Shown here in pieces: positions 26,116 to 34,404 of a DNA stretch of 64,000 nt. The notes beneath the pieces are model-generated. The model ran no database searches. It saw only the letters and a list, made by a program, of their open reading frames with translations, and had not been told where the DNA came from. Position numbers and translations under genes: made by a program. This DNA is from Paracoccus sp. MBLB3053 (GTDB taxonomy: Bacteria > Pseudomonadota > Alphaproteobacteria > Rhodobacterales > Rhodobacteraceae): contig NZ_JAVQLW010000001.1 of the NCBI RefSeq assembly GCF_031822435.1, positions 815,501 through 879,500 on the forward strand, read 5' to 3'. The first letter of the stretch is position 1, and each line of letters starts with the position of its first letter.

Positions 26116-26738
26116 TTCGCCACCAACCGCAGGGCGAGTCCCGCAAACATCACGGCCGCGATGCGGTTCACGATGCCGAGCCGCTTGCCGATGACATGTC
26201 CCGCATATCCGCCAACGATGCCGTAGCCCATCGTGACCAGCGTTCCAGAGGCCATGAACATCAGGCCCAGCCCAAGGATCTGCTGCCAGATCGGGCCGAA
26301 GGCGGGATTGGTGAATTGCGGCAGGAACGCCAGCAGGAACAGCACCGGCTTGGGGTTCAGCAAATTCGACAAGGCACCTCTGCGAATGATGTTCCAGGTG
26401 CTGCTGGCCGCACGGGCGCGGGGATCGACCTCTCCGGCGGTCCAGCTTTTATAGGCAAGCCACAGCAGGTAAGCGGCCCCCATGAATTTGATCGCGACCA
26501 GCGCGCCGGGATGGGCGGCAACCAGCGCCCCCAGCCCCACCGTCGCCATGATGACATGGCAGACCACCCCCAGGCCCACGCCGAAACCCGCCAGCGCCCC
26601 GGCGCGGGGACCGTTCTGGATGCCGCAGGCACTGGCAAAGAACACGTCCTGCCCCGGCGCGAAATTCAGGACCAGAGCCCCCGCCATGAATGCCAGAAGC
26701 TGTTCGGCCGGAAAGTTGGCAAGGGTATCCCAGATCAT
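26112..26738 (-). CDS. LysE/RhtB family amino-acid exporter
   Basis: 208-residue inner-membrane protein with about six transmembrane segments. The family motif is GALVLNFAPGQDVFFASACGIQNGPRAG in the first segments (written in part: LNFAPGQDVFF), followed by GFGVGLGVVCHVIMATVGLGAL, YLLWLAYKSW and FLLAFLPQF. RhtB-type proteins export homoserine, threonine or related amino acids; the substrate here is unknown. GAGG lies several bases before the ATG. First gene of a pair with rluA. Confidence 0.88.
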   Translation of the reverse strand: MIWDTLANFPAEQLLAFMAGALVLNFAPGQDVFFASACGIQNGPRAGALAGFGVGLGVVCHVIMATVGLGALVAAHPGALVAIKFMGAAYLLWLAYKSWTAGEVDPRARAASSTWNIIRRGALSNLLNPKPVLFLLAFLPQFTNPAFGPIWQQILGLGLMFMASGTLVTMGYGIVGGYAGHVIGKRLGIVNRIAAVMFAGLALRLVAK

Positions 26739-26783
26739 CGCGCACCTCGTTTTTCCCGCATATCCGATGCGGGCGGAGATACG

Positions 26784-27182
26784 TCAACTCTCACTCGGGT
26801 CCTGGGGCAGGCCGTCCGCGATATCATAGTAATCGCCTTTGTCCGCCACGAAGATATGGCCCTGCAAGCGCAACCCGGTCGGAGTGTCGATCGCGCCGGC
26901 GGCAACGTCGATGATGTCCGAGCCGTCGCGCTGCCAGAACAGAGACGAGCCACAGGTGCCGCAGAAGCCCCGCCGCGCGAAATCCGAGGCGCGATACCAT
27001 GTCGGCTCTCCGTCGATCTGCATGGAACGCGGCAGGATCGCGGCCCAGACATGCCCCGACCAGCGCCGGCACTGGCTGCAGTGGCAGGCGTTCAGCCCGT
27101 GGCTGTCGTCATAGGTGCCCCGAAAGCGGATCTCTCCGCACAGGCAATGGCCGGTGAACTCAGTGACGTCCGAAGGTTTCAT
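26784..27182 (-). CDS. GFA-family (glutathione-dependent formaldehyde-activating enzyme-like) zinc protein
   Basis: 132 residues with the GFA/CENP-V fold. Zinc-binding cysteines are visible in GHCLCGEIRFRG, ACHCSQCRRWSG and FCGTCGSSLFW. Some members were reported to act on formaldehyde and glutathione, but that activity is disputed, and most members are uncharacterised. The ATG at 27182 has AGGAG about seven bases upstream and overlaps the end of msrC by 23 bp, so the gene is part of the sqdBDC-msrC transcription unit. Confidence 0.85.
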   Translation of the reverse strand: MKPSDVTEFTGHCLCGEIRFRGTYDDSHGLNACHCSQCRRWSGHVWAAILPRSMQIDGEPTWYRASDFARRGFCGTCGSSLFWQRDGSDIIDVAAGAIDTPTGLRLQGHIFVADKGDYYDIADGLPQDPSES

Positions 27183-27618
27183 CCAGGATCTCCTGCAGGC
27201 GGTCTGCATCTTCCTGGGTGAAAGCGTCCGGTTGGTTGCTGTCGATGTCAAGCACGCCGATCAGCCGATCACCTGCAGCGATTACCGGGATGACCAGTTC
27301 GGACCGTGTCGAACTGGCGCAGGCGATATGGCCGGGAAACGCGTCAACATCCGGAACAAGCTGCGTTTCGCGGCTGCGGGCGGCAGCACCGCATACCCCG
27401 CGTGAAAACGGAATGACAAGACAGCCATGGCCGCCCTGATAGGGCCCGATCTTGAGAAGCTCGGGTTCCGTCACCCGGTAAAAGCCCGTCCAATCGAAAC
27501 GGTCATCGGCATGATGGATTTCGCAGGCCAGCGTCGCCATCAGCGCCACCTCGTCGGTTTCGCCATGCGCCAGGCTGCGGATCGCCTGGCTGAGTTCCGC
27601 GTAATCGACTTTGGTCAT
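27160..27618 (-). CDS. msrC: Free methionine-(R)-sulfoxide reductase (GAF domain)
   Basis: 152-residue single GAF-domain enzyme that reduces free methionine-R-sulfoxide. Diagnostic features: FDWTGFYRV, PYQGGHGCLVIPFSRGVCGAAA with the first conserved cysteine, LVPDVDAFPGHIACASSTRSE with the catalytic cysteine, and ELVIPV..GDRLIGVLDIDS. Length matches the YebR/fRMsr family. ATG at 27618 overlaps the sqdC stop (ATGA). It is appended to the sulfolipid operon; the shared theme may be sulfur or oxidative stress, but that is inference. Confidence 0.88.
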   Translation of the reverse strand: MTKVDYAELSQAIRSLAHGETDEVALMATLACEIHHADDRFDWTGFYRVTEPELLKIGPYQGGHGCLVIPFSRGVCGAAARSRETQLVPDVDAFPGHIACASSTRSELVIPVIAAGDRLIGVLDIDSNQPDAFTQEDADRLQEILDETFGRH

Positions 27619-28445
27619 GATTCTTCCCCCATGGCATCGCGCAGGATCTCTGACAGATCGGCATGCAGGCGCGCAAGCCCGTCGGGCCGCCACCCAAGCG
27701 CTTCCAGACGCCTGCAAGCAAGGATGCTGAGCAGGCTTGCATCGGCACGTGGCGGCGGCGGTGAGCCGCTTCCGGTCAGAACGGCGACCCCCGACAGGAG
27801 GTCATGATAATCGAGGATCAGGTCACTGACGTTATAGGCCCCGGACATCTGCGGGTCCGAAAGGGCGAGCATCGCGGCCCGGCCTAAATCGGCGCCATGA
27901 ACCTCGGTCGCGACGCGCGAAGGGACCGGGCGTCCGGCCAGAAAATCACGGATCAGGCGGCTCCATTTCTGCGGCCGGCCGGGACCGAAGACGCCGGTCG
28001 GGCGCAGGCTTGCGGTGCGAAAACCGGGCGCGGCCAAATCCACCAAGGCCATTTCGGCATCGGCCTTCACCCTGCCGTAAAGGCTGGTCGGATCGGGGGG
28101 CAAGTCATCGGCGAGCGCGGTCCCGGCGGGGTAGCCGTCAAACACCGCCCGCGAGGATAAAAACAGCACTTGGCTGACACCAGCTTCCCGCGCGTTTCTG
28201 AAAAGATCCAAAGATCCCGAAAGGTTGGCGCGAACGAAGCCATCAGGATCGTCGCCTTCCCCGCCGCGATAGCGGCCCGGTTCGTGCTGGAAGGCGGCAT
28301 GGATCAGGGCATCGCAGCCGCTCAGATCGGCGGTTCGGCCAAGCCGCCAGCCGGGCAGGGGATCAAGCTCATGCCCGGCGTCGATCGCGGCGCGGGCGAT
28401 CCAGCGACCGACGAATCCCGAGGCTCCGGTCAGGGCGATCTTCAT
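27615..28445 (-). CDS. sqdC: SqdC-like NAD-dependent epimerase/reductase of sulfolipid synthesis
   Basis: 276-residue short-chain/extended NAD(P)-binding protein. N-terminal loop GASGFVGRWI, the catalytic tyrosine-lysine pair in TSLYGRVKADAEM, a serine upstream in VLFLSSRAVFDG, and RPTGVFGPGRPQKWS. Taken alone it is a generic epimerase. The order sqdB-glycosyltransferase-epimerase is the one described for the Rhodobacter sphaeroides sqdBDC operon, where SqdC is needed for normal sulfoquinovosyl diacylglycerol production. Start overlaps sqdD by 4 bp (ATGA); the end overlaps msrC. Confidence 0.8.
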   Translation of the reverse strand: MKIALTGASGFVGRWIARAAIDAGHELDPLPGWRLGRTADLSGCDALIHAAFQHEPGRYRGGEGDDPDGFVRANLSGSLDLFRNAREAGVSQVLFLSSRAVFDGYPAGTALADDLPPDPTSLYGRVKADAEMALVDLAAPGFRTASLRPTGVFGPGRPQKWSRLIRDFLAGRPVPSRVATEVHGADLGRAAMLALSDPQMSGAYNVSDLILDYHDLLSGVAVLTGSGSPPPPRADASLLSILACRRLEALGWRPDGLARLHADLSEILRDAMGEES

Positions 28446-29278
28446 GCCGGCTCTGGCGCGGGAAGATCGCGCGGATCGGGCACCGGGCCGTCGGCGGCAT
28501 GCGCCTTCCACAGGTCGATCAGGACCCGCAGGCTGTCGGCCTTGGCGTGATTTTCCCAAGGTTTTTCATACTGATAGTGCAAGACACGGATATCCTGCCA
28601 GCGCCACAATTCGGGCAGGTTCAGCCAGACATATTGCAGCATGTTGTCAAAGACCGGCAGGCCATGCCAGTTCGGGAAATAGGTTTCCAGAAAGGTCTGG
28701 TCGGTGCGGCGCCAGAACGTGCCCGGCTGGTCCAGACGGGCCAGCATCCGATCGAAGGTTGCCTGTGAAGGACGGGCGGTAAAGACCCCGGAATTCAGCC
28801 GGTGGAAATCGCCCAGACTCTCGTAAACATTTGGTGCGGCTGAGAATTCCGGGTATTCAAAGAGCCGGTCTATGTTTTGCAGCACGATCGCGTCGGCGTC
28901 GATGAAGACCACGCGGTCATAGTCCAGTTGCCACAGCCGCAGCTTGGCGAAATTGTCCAGAGGCGTGTGGAAAGGCGGCTTTTCGCCCTTGGTGAAGGGG
29001 GCGGCGCCATGCAGCCGGGCGCGGCCATGCAACTCATTGAAATCATGCGAAGTGGGCAGCAGATCCACGTGCACCGCGCGTACACCGAGCGTACACAGCC
29101 TGTACACCGTTTCCGCGGGCAGGTCGGTGTAGAGCAGGACCAGATCGGCCGTGGTGCCCGTCCGACGGAGCGAGCGGAAAAGCGCCTCGGCCCCCGTTGC
29201 GTAATCGGGATTGGTCGCCAATGTGACGAAGGCGCGGTCGGACCGCGCCTTGCTTTCGGGATGGATGCCAGGGGTCAC
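28442..29278 (-). CDS. sqdD: SqdD-like glycosyltransferase (GT8 type), sulfoquinovosyltransferase candidate
   Basis: 278 residues from a GTG start at 29278. That start overlaps the sqdB stop (GTGA) and no ATG fits better. GT8/glycogenin fold: FVTLATNPDYATGAEALFRS, the DxD metal motif D127-A-D129 in VVFIDADAIVLQNID, LDNFAKLRLWQL before it, and NSGVFTARPSQATFDRML after it. In Rhodobacter sphaeroides the glycogenin-like SqdD is thought to transfer sulfoquinovose from UDP-sulfoquinovose to diacylglycerol. The operon position between sqdB and sqdC supports that role here. No transmembrane segment is seen. Confidence 0.85.
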   Translation of the reverse strand: MTPGIHPESKARSDRAFVTLATNPDYATGAEALFRSLRRTGTTADLVLLYTDLPAETVYRLCTLGVRAVHVDLLPTSHDFNELHGRARLHGAAPFTKGEKPPFHTPLDNFAKLRLWQLDYDRVVFIDADAIVLQNIDRLFEYPEFSAAPNVYESLGDFHRLNSGVFTARPSQATFDRMLARLDQPGTFWRRTDQTFLETYFPNWHGLPVFDNMLQYVWLNLPELWRWQDIRVLHYQYEKPWENHAKADSLRVLIDLWKAHAADGPVPDPRDLPAPEPA

Positions 29279-30492
29279 GATACGGAACGCAGCCTCTTGC
29301 CTTCGGGATCGTGCTGGACGCGCTTCGCGAGATCCTTGGTCCATGCCGACACCGCCGGCACGCGCGAGCGGTCGATGCGATGGGCGTATTTCCGGGCCAC
29401 GTCGACCACCTCGGAAAGCAGGCCGTCGGCCAGGGTGGTGGGCTTGAGCCCCAGCGCGAGGAACTGGTCGTTCCTGACGATGAGGTCGTTTTCCTCGGCC
29501 TCCTTGCGCGGGTTCGGCAGATAGGCGACCTCGGCCCCCGTCAGTTTCGCGACCAGCTCGGCCAGATCGCGAACCCTGTGGGTTTCGGTCATCTGGTTGA
29601 AGATCCGAACCCGTTCGCCCGCAGCCGGCGCATCCTGAAGTGCCAGCTCGATGCAGCGCACCGAATCCTGGATATGGATGAAGGCCCGCGTCTGACCGCC
29701 CGTCCCATGCACGGTCAGCGGATATCCGATCGCGGCCTGGATCAGGAAGCGGTTCAGCACGGTGCCGTAATCGCCATCGTAGTCGAAACGGTTGATAAGC
29801 TGTTCGTGCCGCCGGGTCTGGTCGGTATGGGTGCCCCAGACGATGCCCTGATGCAGGTCGGTGATGCGCAGCCCGTCATTCTGCGCATAGAACTGGAACA
29901 GGATCTGATCGAGGCTCTTGGTCATGTGATAGACCGAGCCGGGTCGGGTCGGGTAGAGGATCTGCTGGTCGCGCTTGCCCGAGGGCGTGTCGATCTGGAC
30001 ATCCAGATAGCCTTCCGGGATCGGCGCGCCGACCGAGGAATAGCCGTAGACACCCATTGTCCCCAGATGCACCAGATGCGCGTCGATGCCGGTTTCCACG
30101 AGTGCGGCCAGCAGGTTGTGCGTCGCGTTGGTGTTGTTGTTGACGGTATAGACCTTGTGGCGGTCGGTCTTCATCGAATAGGGCGCGGCGCGCTGTTCGG
30201 CGAAGTGGATCACCGCTTCAGGGCGGGTATCGGCCAGCCATTGCTTCAGCCGCTCATATTCGGTGGCGAGATTCAGCAGGTGGAAATGGATCTTGCGCCC
30301 GGTCTGCTGATGCCAGATCCGGCAGCGTTCCTGGATCGAATCCATGGGTGTCAGCGACTGCACGCCAAGTTCGGTATCGATCCAGCGGCGCGACAGGTTG
30401 TCGACGATATGGACGTCATGGCCCAGATTCGACAGGTGCAGGGCGGTGGGCCAACCCACGAAACCGTCCCCCCCGAGAACCGCAATGCGCAT
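29275..30492 (-). CDS. sqdB: UDP-sulfoquinovose synthase
   Basis: 405-residue enzyme that makes UDP-sulfoquinovose from UDP-glucose and sulfite, the committed step of sulfolipid (SQDG) synthesis. The N-terminal NAD loop is VLGGDGFVGWPTA, with catalytic residues in HLGTMGVYGYSS and SVYHMTKSLDQILFQFY (Tyr and Lys), and the family-typical RRWIDTELGVQSLTP and VWGTHTDQT. Length and motifs match plant SQD1 and bacterial SqdB. ATG at 30492 has GGGAG seven bases upstream. First gene of an overlapping run sqdB-sqdD-sqdC-msrC-GFA, divergent from an Rrf2 regulator. Confidence 0.95.
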   Translation of the reverse strand: MRIAVLGGDGFVGWPTALHLSNLGHDVHIVDNLSRRWIDTELGVQSLTPMDSIQERCRIWHQQTGRKIHFHLLNLATEYERLKQWLADTRPEAVIHFAEQRAAPYSMKTDRHKVYTVNNNTNATHNLLAALVETGIDAHLVHLGTMGVYGYSSVGAPIPEGYLDVQIDTPSGKRDQQILYPTRPGSVYHMTKSLDQILFQFYAQNDGLRITDLHQGIVWGTHTDQTRRHEQLINRFDYDGDYGTVLNRFLIQAAIGYPLTVHGTGGQTRAFIHIQDSVRCIELALQDAPAAGERVRIFNQMTETHRVRDLAELVAKLTGAEVAYLPNPRKEAEENDLIVRNDQFLALGLKPTTLADGLLSEVVDVARKYAHRIDRSRVPAVSAWTKDLAKRVQHDPEGKRLRSVS

Positions 30493-30645
30493 GGTCTTCT
30501 CCCTCATGTTGCGCGGCAGGAATGCGCGCCTAACGTGTCAGATGGATAACGCCTTGATGACGGTCTTGTGTTCCCTCCAATCTGCAAACTGGAAATTGCC
30601 GTGAAACGAATTGCAAGCCAGCCCTGCTGTCACTATTGATTTTTC

Positions 30646-31092
30646 ATGATCTCGCAAAAAACCAAATATGCCATCAAGGCACTGATGGCGCTTGCTGATG
30701 AAGTGGCTGCCGGCGGAAATGCGCTGACGATCGAAGAGATCGCGCAGCGATCCGGCGCACCCAAGCGCTTTCTCGAGCATATCATGCTGGAGCTGCGAAA
30801 TGCGGGATATGTGGGTTCGCGGCGCGGGCGGGCGGGCGGCTACATCCTGATCAAGCAGCCCAAGGAAATCTCGATCGGAGAGCTGCTGCGCCAGGTCGAC
30901 GGGCCGATTGCCCCCCTGCCTTGCCTGTCGCGCCGGTCATATCAGCGCTGCGAGGATTGCACCGACGAGGCAAGCTGCCGGTTGCGCAGGATGTTCGGGC
31001 AGGTCTTCTGGTCATATCTGCTGCTGATCGAATCCCTGACCCTGGCCGATCTGGTCGAGGATGGCGGGCTGCCGGAAATGGGCGCCGCCTAG
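30646..31092 (+). CDS. Rrf2 family transcriptional regulator
   Basis: 148 residues. N-terminal winged helix: QKTKYAIKALMALADEV, IEEIAQRSGAPKRFLEHIMLELRNAGYV (recognition helix region) and SRRGRAGGYIL. Four C-terminal cysteines, C93, C102, C105 and C111 (LPCLSRRSYQRCEDCTDEASC in part), could bind an Fe-S cluster or sense thiols, although the spacing differs from IscR's. The protein is not an obvious IscR, NsrR or RirA. It is divergent from sqdB with 153 bp between starts, so it may control the sulfolipid operon or itself; inference only. No clear Shine-Dalgarno precedes the ATG, and I see no convincing operator palindrome in the gap. Confidence 0.88.
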   Translation: MISQKTKYAIKALMALADEVAAGGNALTIEEIAQRSGAPKRFLEHIMLELRNAGYVGSRRGRAGGYILIKQPKEISIGELLRQVDGPIAPLPCLSRRSYQRCEDCTDEASCRLRRMFGQVFWSYLLLIESLTLADLVEDGGLPEMGAA

Positions 31093-31253
31093 GGGTCAAG
31101 CGCCCGTAAAGGTTGCCTTTCTGCCATGGCTCATCCTGTCTCGTGCGGGCCGGCCTTGACCGCGATGCCACTGCGCGGCACTTGTTTTCGTCACGATCGC
31201 CCGCCATCTCGGCGGCAGACATGACCCCGAGACCAGAAAGCGCCTGTTCGACC

Positions 31254-32105
31254 ATGCCGGATTCACAGTCTCAGAGCCCCCGCCACGCCCCGATTGCCGG
31301 CGTTCTGGGTTGGCCGATCGCCCATTCCCGTTCACCGCGGCTGCATGGGCACTGGCTGAGCAAATACGGGATCGCAGGGCATTACATCCCGGTCCCGGTG
31401 ATGCCCGAGCATCTGGCCGATGTGCTGCGCGTCATGCCGCGCATGGGCTTCGTCGGCGCGAACGTGACCATTCCGCACAAGGAAAGCGTCCTTGCGCTGG
31501 CCGATGTGGTGACCGACCGGGCCGCGCTGATCGGGGCGGCCAATACGCTGATCTTCCGCCCCGACGGCAAGATCCATGCCGACAATACCGATGGCTATGG
31601 CTTCATCGCCAATATCCGGCAGAACGCCCCCGACTGGCATGCGGATCAGGGCCCGGCGGCCGTGATCGGCGCCGGAGGTGCGGCGCGCGCCGTCGTCGCC
31701 TCGCTTCTGGAAAGCGGTGTGACCGAGCTTCGGATCTGCAACCGCACGCGCATCCGCGCCGAACAGATCCGGTCGGAATTCGGCGCCAAGGTCATCGTCT
31801 ATGACTGGGCCCAGGCGGGCAACATGCTGGAAGGCGCCGCAACGGTCGTCAACGCGACATCCATGGGGATGGAGGGCAAGCCGCCCCTGCGCGTGCCGAT
31901 GGAGGCCTTGGCGCCCGGCACGCTGGTGACCGATCTTGTCTATACGCCGCTGATGACCGCCTTTCTTGAAGAGGCGAAGGCGCGTGGCTGCCAGATCGTC
32001 GACGGGCTGGGGATGCTCTTGCATCAGGCCGCGCCGGGCTTCGAGCGCTGGTTCGGCCATCGCCCCGAGGTCGATGACGAATTGCGCGCGATCGTCCTGG
32101 GATGA
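31254..32105 (+). CDS. aroE: Shikimate dehydrogenase
   Basis: 283-residue NADPH-dependent enzyme of aromatic amino-acid synthesis. Shikimate-binding AHSRSPRLHGHWL, catalytic lysine in GANVTIPHKESVL, the aspartate of HADNTDGYGF, and the NADP loop GAGGAARAVV. The end has VDGLGMLLHQAAPGFE. Start ATG at 31254 follows a weak Shine-Dalgarno; an ATG at 31221 would add 11 residues. It opens the aroE-coaE-dnaQ group, a conserved alphaproteobacterial order; coaE starts with a 4-bp overlap. Confidence 0.95.
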   Translation: MPDSQSQSPRHAPIAGVLGWPIAHSRSPRLHGHWLSKYGIAGHYIPVPVMPEHLADVLRVMPRMGFVGANVTIPHKESVLALADVVTDRAALIGAANTLIFRPDGKIHADNTDGYGFIANIRQNAPDWHADQGPAAVIGAGGAARAVVASLLESGVTELRICNRTRIRAEQIRSEFGAKVIVYDWAQAGNMLEGAATVVNATSMGMEGKPPLRVPMEALAPGTLVTDLVYTPLMTAFLEEAKARGCQIVDGLGMLLHQAAPGFERWFGHRPEVDDELRAIVLG

Positions 32106-32698
32106 GCTTCCTGCTGGGCCTGACCGGAAGCATCGGCATGGGCAAGTCCACCGCCGCGGCCATGTTCCGCGATCTGGGCCACCCGGTCTGGGATGCCGAC
32201 GAGGCCGTGCACCGGCTTTACGCGCCGGGCGGGGCTGCGGTCGCGAAGGTGGCCTCGGCCTTTCCCGGGTCCTGGGCGCATGGGGGGATCGACCGCGCGG
32301 CGCTGAAGGCGGCGCTGGCCAAAGACCCGGCGGGGTTTCCCAGGCTTGAGGCAATCGTGCATCCGCTGGTCGCGGCGGATCGCGCGGGTTTCATCGCGCG
32401 CCATGCCGATGCCCCGATCGTGGTGCTGGATATCCCGCTGCTTTACGAAAACGGCAGCGAAGAGGGGATGGACGGCGTCGCGGTGGTTTCCGCCCCGGCC
32501 GAGGTGCAGCGCGCCCGCGTGATGGCCCGGCCCGACATGACCCCGGACGCGTTCGCGATGATCCTGGGCCGGCAGATGCCCGACGCCGAAAAGCGGGCGC
32601 GGGCCGACTGGATCATCCCTTCGGTCACGCTGGACGGCGCGCGGGGCGCGATCATGGACATCTGCCACGAGATCATGGCAGGTAGGCCGCATGCGTGA
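32102..32698 (+). CDS. coaE: Dephospho-CoA kinase
   Basis: 198-residue kinase for the last step of coenzyme A synthesis. P-loop [11 protein letters not shown] at 7-17, substrate region [26 protein letters not shown], and [14 protein letters not shown] lid residues (here [14 protein letters not shown]). Length is normal for the family. ATG overlaps the aroE stop (ATGA), and the end overlaps dnaQ by 8 bp. Confidence 0.95.
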   Translation: MSFLLGLTGSIGMGKSTAAAMFRDLGHPVWDADEAVHRLYAPGGAAVAKVASAFPGSWAHGGIDRAALKAALAKDPAGFPRLEAIVHPLVAADRAGFIARHADAPIVVLDIPLLYENGSEEGMDGVAVVSAPAEVQRARVMARPDMTPDAFAMILGRQMPDAEKRARADWIIPSVTLDGARGAIMDICHEIMAGRPHA

Positions 32699-33413
32699 AA
32701 TCGTTCTGGATACCGAAACGACCGGCTTCGACCCCGCGACCGGCGACCGCATCGTCGAGATCGGCGCGGTCGAGCTGATGAACCACCTGCCCACCGGGCG
32801 GACCTATCACGTCTATATCAACCCCGAGCGCCCGATGCCGAAGGAGGCCTTCGAGGTCCACGGTCTGGGCGACGATTTCCTGCGCGACAAGCCGAAATTC
32901 GCGGAAGTGGCCGCAGGATTTGTCGAGTTCATCGGGGCGGATGCCAAGCTCGTGATCCACAATGCCCAGTTCGACATGAAATTCCTGAATGCCGAATTGA
33001 AGCTGTGCGGGCATCCGGTGATGCCCTATTCGCGCGCGGTCGACACGCTTGAGCTGGCGCGCAGCAAGTTTCCGGGCGCGCAGAACTCGCTCGATGCGCT
33101 GTGCCGGCGCTTCCGGATCGACAACTCGAACCGGACATTGCACGGCGCGCTTCTGGACAGCGAATTGCTGGCCGAGGTCTATCTGGCGCTGCGCGGCGGG
33201 CGGCAACCGGGGTTGGTCCTGGAAGCCGGAACGGGGGCGGGGGCAGGCCCGGGCGGGACAGCCCCGGGACAGCGGAGCGCACCGCGCGGAGCGCGGCCAA
33301 GGCCCCTAGCCCCGCGCCTGACCGACGCGGAAGCCGAGGCCCATGCGGCATTCGTCGCGAAGCTGGGCGACAAGGCGGTCTGGCTGCGTTACCGCACGGA
33401 AGAACCCGCCTAG
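32691..33413 (+). CDS. dnaQ: DNA polymerase III epsilon subunit (3'-5' proofreading exonuclease)
   Basis: 240 residues. DEDDh exonuclease motifs: Exo[10 protein letters not shown] with D7 and E9, Exo[13 protein letters not shown], Exo[18 protein letters not shown] Gly/Ala/Pro-rich linker (about 175-205, [15 protein letters not shown]) leads to the C-terminal tail that binds the polymerase alpha subunit ([17 protein letters not shown]). It overlaps coaE by 8 bp. In many relatives secB follows dnaQ convergently; here a YihY gene follows instead. Confidence 0.95.
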   Translation: MREIVLDTETTGFDPATGDRIVEIGAVELMNHLPTGRTYHVYINPERPMPKEAFEVHGLGDDFLRDKPKFAEVAAGFVEFIGADAKLVIHNAQFDMKFLNAELKLCGHPVMPYSRAVDTLELARSKFPGAQNSLDALCRRFRIDNSNRTLHGALLDSELLAEVYLALRGGRQPGLVLEAGTGAGAGPGGTAPGQRSAPRGARPRPLAPRLTDAEAEAHAAFVAKLGDKAVWLRYRTEEPA

Positions 33414-33487
33414 GCGGTTGCGGAACCTTTTCGGAATGCCGAAGCTGTTATCGAGGGACGGATGCGGCAACGGATGAGGGCAGCGCA

Positions 33488-34402
33488 GTGCTAAGGGATT
33501 GGTGGCAGTTCATTCTTGCGCTCTTCGAGCGGATGGACCGCATCCATATGAGCCTTATCGCTGCGGGAGTGGCCTTCTATGCCATGTTCGCCGTCTTTCC
33601 CGGACTCGCGGCGCTTTTCGCATTATGGGGGCTTTGGTACGACCCGCAGCTGATCGAGGGCTACATCCACACGGCGGATGAGTTCATCCCCTCGGGCGCG
33701 GCTGACATCATCTATGGTCAGGTCAATTCCCTGATCGCCGCAGGGCGCACCCAACTGGGCTGGGCGACCGCGATTTCCTTCCTGATCGCCACGATTTCGG
33801 CGCGGGCCGGGGTGGATGCGCTGGTGCGCGGCCTGAATGCCGCCTACGGCGTCAGGTCGCATTCCACGATCTGGGGCTTCGTCCTGGCCTACCTGCTGAC
33901 ACTGGTGATCGTGGGCGTGGTCATCCTGGGGCTCGCGGTCATCATCATCGTCCCCGTGGCCTTCAACTTCCTGCCGGCCACGCCGGCGCGGAACTGGATG
34001 ATCGGCTCGGTCCCCTGGCTTGCCATCTTCCTGATCGTGCTGATCGTCATCGGCATCCTTTACCGCTTCGGCCCGAACGTGAAGACTCCGCGCACCGCGA
34101 TCTTCACCTGGGGCTCGGTCTTTGCGGCGCTGGCATGGGCGGTGGCGAGCTACGGCTTTTCGACCTATCTGGGCAGCTTCAACAGCTACAACCGCATCTA
34201 TGGCTCGATCGGGGCCGTCATCGCCTTGCTAATGTGGTTCTACCTGGGGGGCTTTTCGGTCATGCTGGGCGCGCTGATCAATCTTGAACTGTCGCGCCAC
34301 CGTCGCGTCGCTGCGGCCCACAAGCTGCGCGAAGCGGCCCGCGAACAGGCGCGAGAGGAAAAGCTGCAACAAGCCCGCGAGGGGATCGGCAATTCCGGCT
34401 AG
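33488..34402 (+). CDS. YihY/BrkB family inner-membrane protein
   Basis: 304 residues from a GTG start at 33488, chosen because GAGGG lies seven bases upstream and MLRDWWQFILALFERMDR is the family-typical N-terminus. Six or so transmembrane segments: AAGVAFYAMFAVFPGLAALFAL, GWATAISFLIATISA, WGFVLAYLLTLVIVGVVILG, VPWLAIFLIVLIVIGILY, AALAWAVASYGFSTYL and AVIALLMWFYLGGFSVMLG. A charged helical tail (KLREAAREQAREEKLQQ) ends the protein. The family was once annotated as ribonuclease BN but is a membrane protein of unknown function. Its stop lies 2 bp from that of the convergent sensor kinase. Confidence 0.9.
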   Translation: MLRDWWQFILALFERMDRIHMSLIAAGVAFYAMFAVFPGLAALFALWGLWYDPQLIEGYIHTADEFIPSGAADIIYGQVNSLIAAGRTQLGWATAISFLIATISARAGVDALVRGLNAAYGVRSHSTIWGFVLAYLLTLVIVGVVILGLAVIIIVPVAFNFLPATPARNWMIGSVPWLAIFLIVLIVIGILYRFGPNVKTPRTAIFTWGSVFAALAWAVASYGFSTYLGSFNSYNRIYGSIGAVIALLMWFYLGGFSVMLGALINLELSRHRRVAAAHKLREAAREQAREEKLQQAREGIGNSG

Positions 34403-34404
34403 GG

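Noticed and set aside
30493..30645. Rrf2 operator between sqdB and the regulator
   Set aside because: I looked for a palindrome of the IscR or CymR kind and saw none convincing enough to report as a feature.
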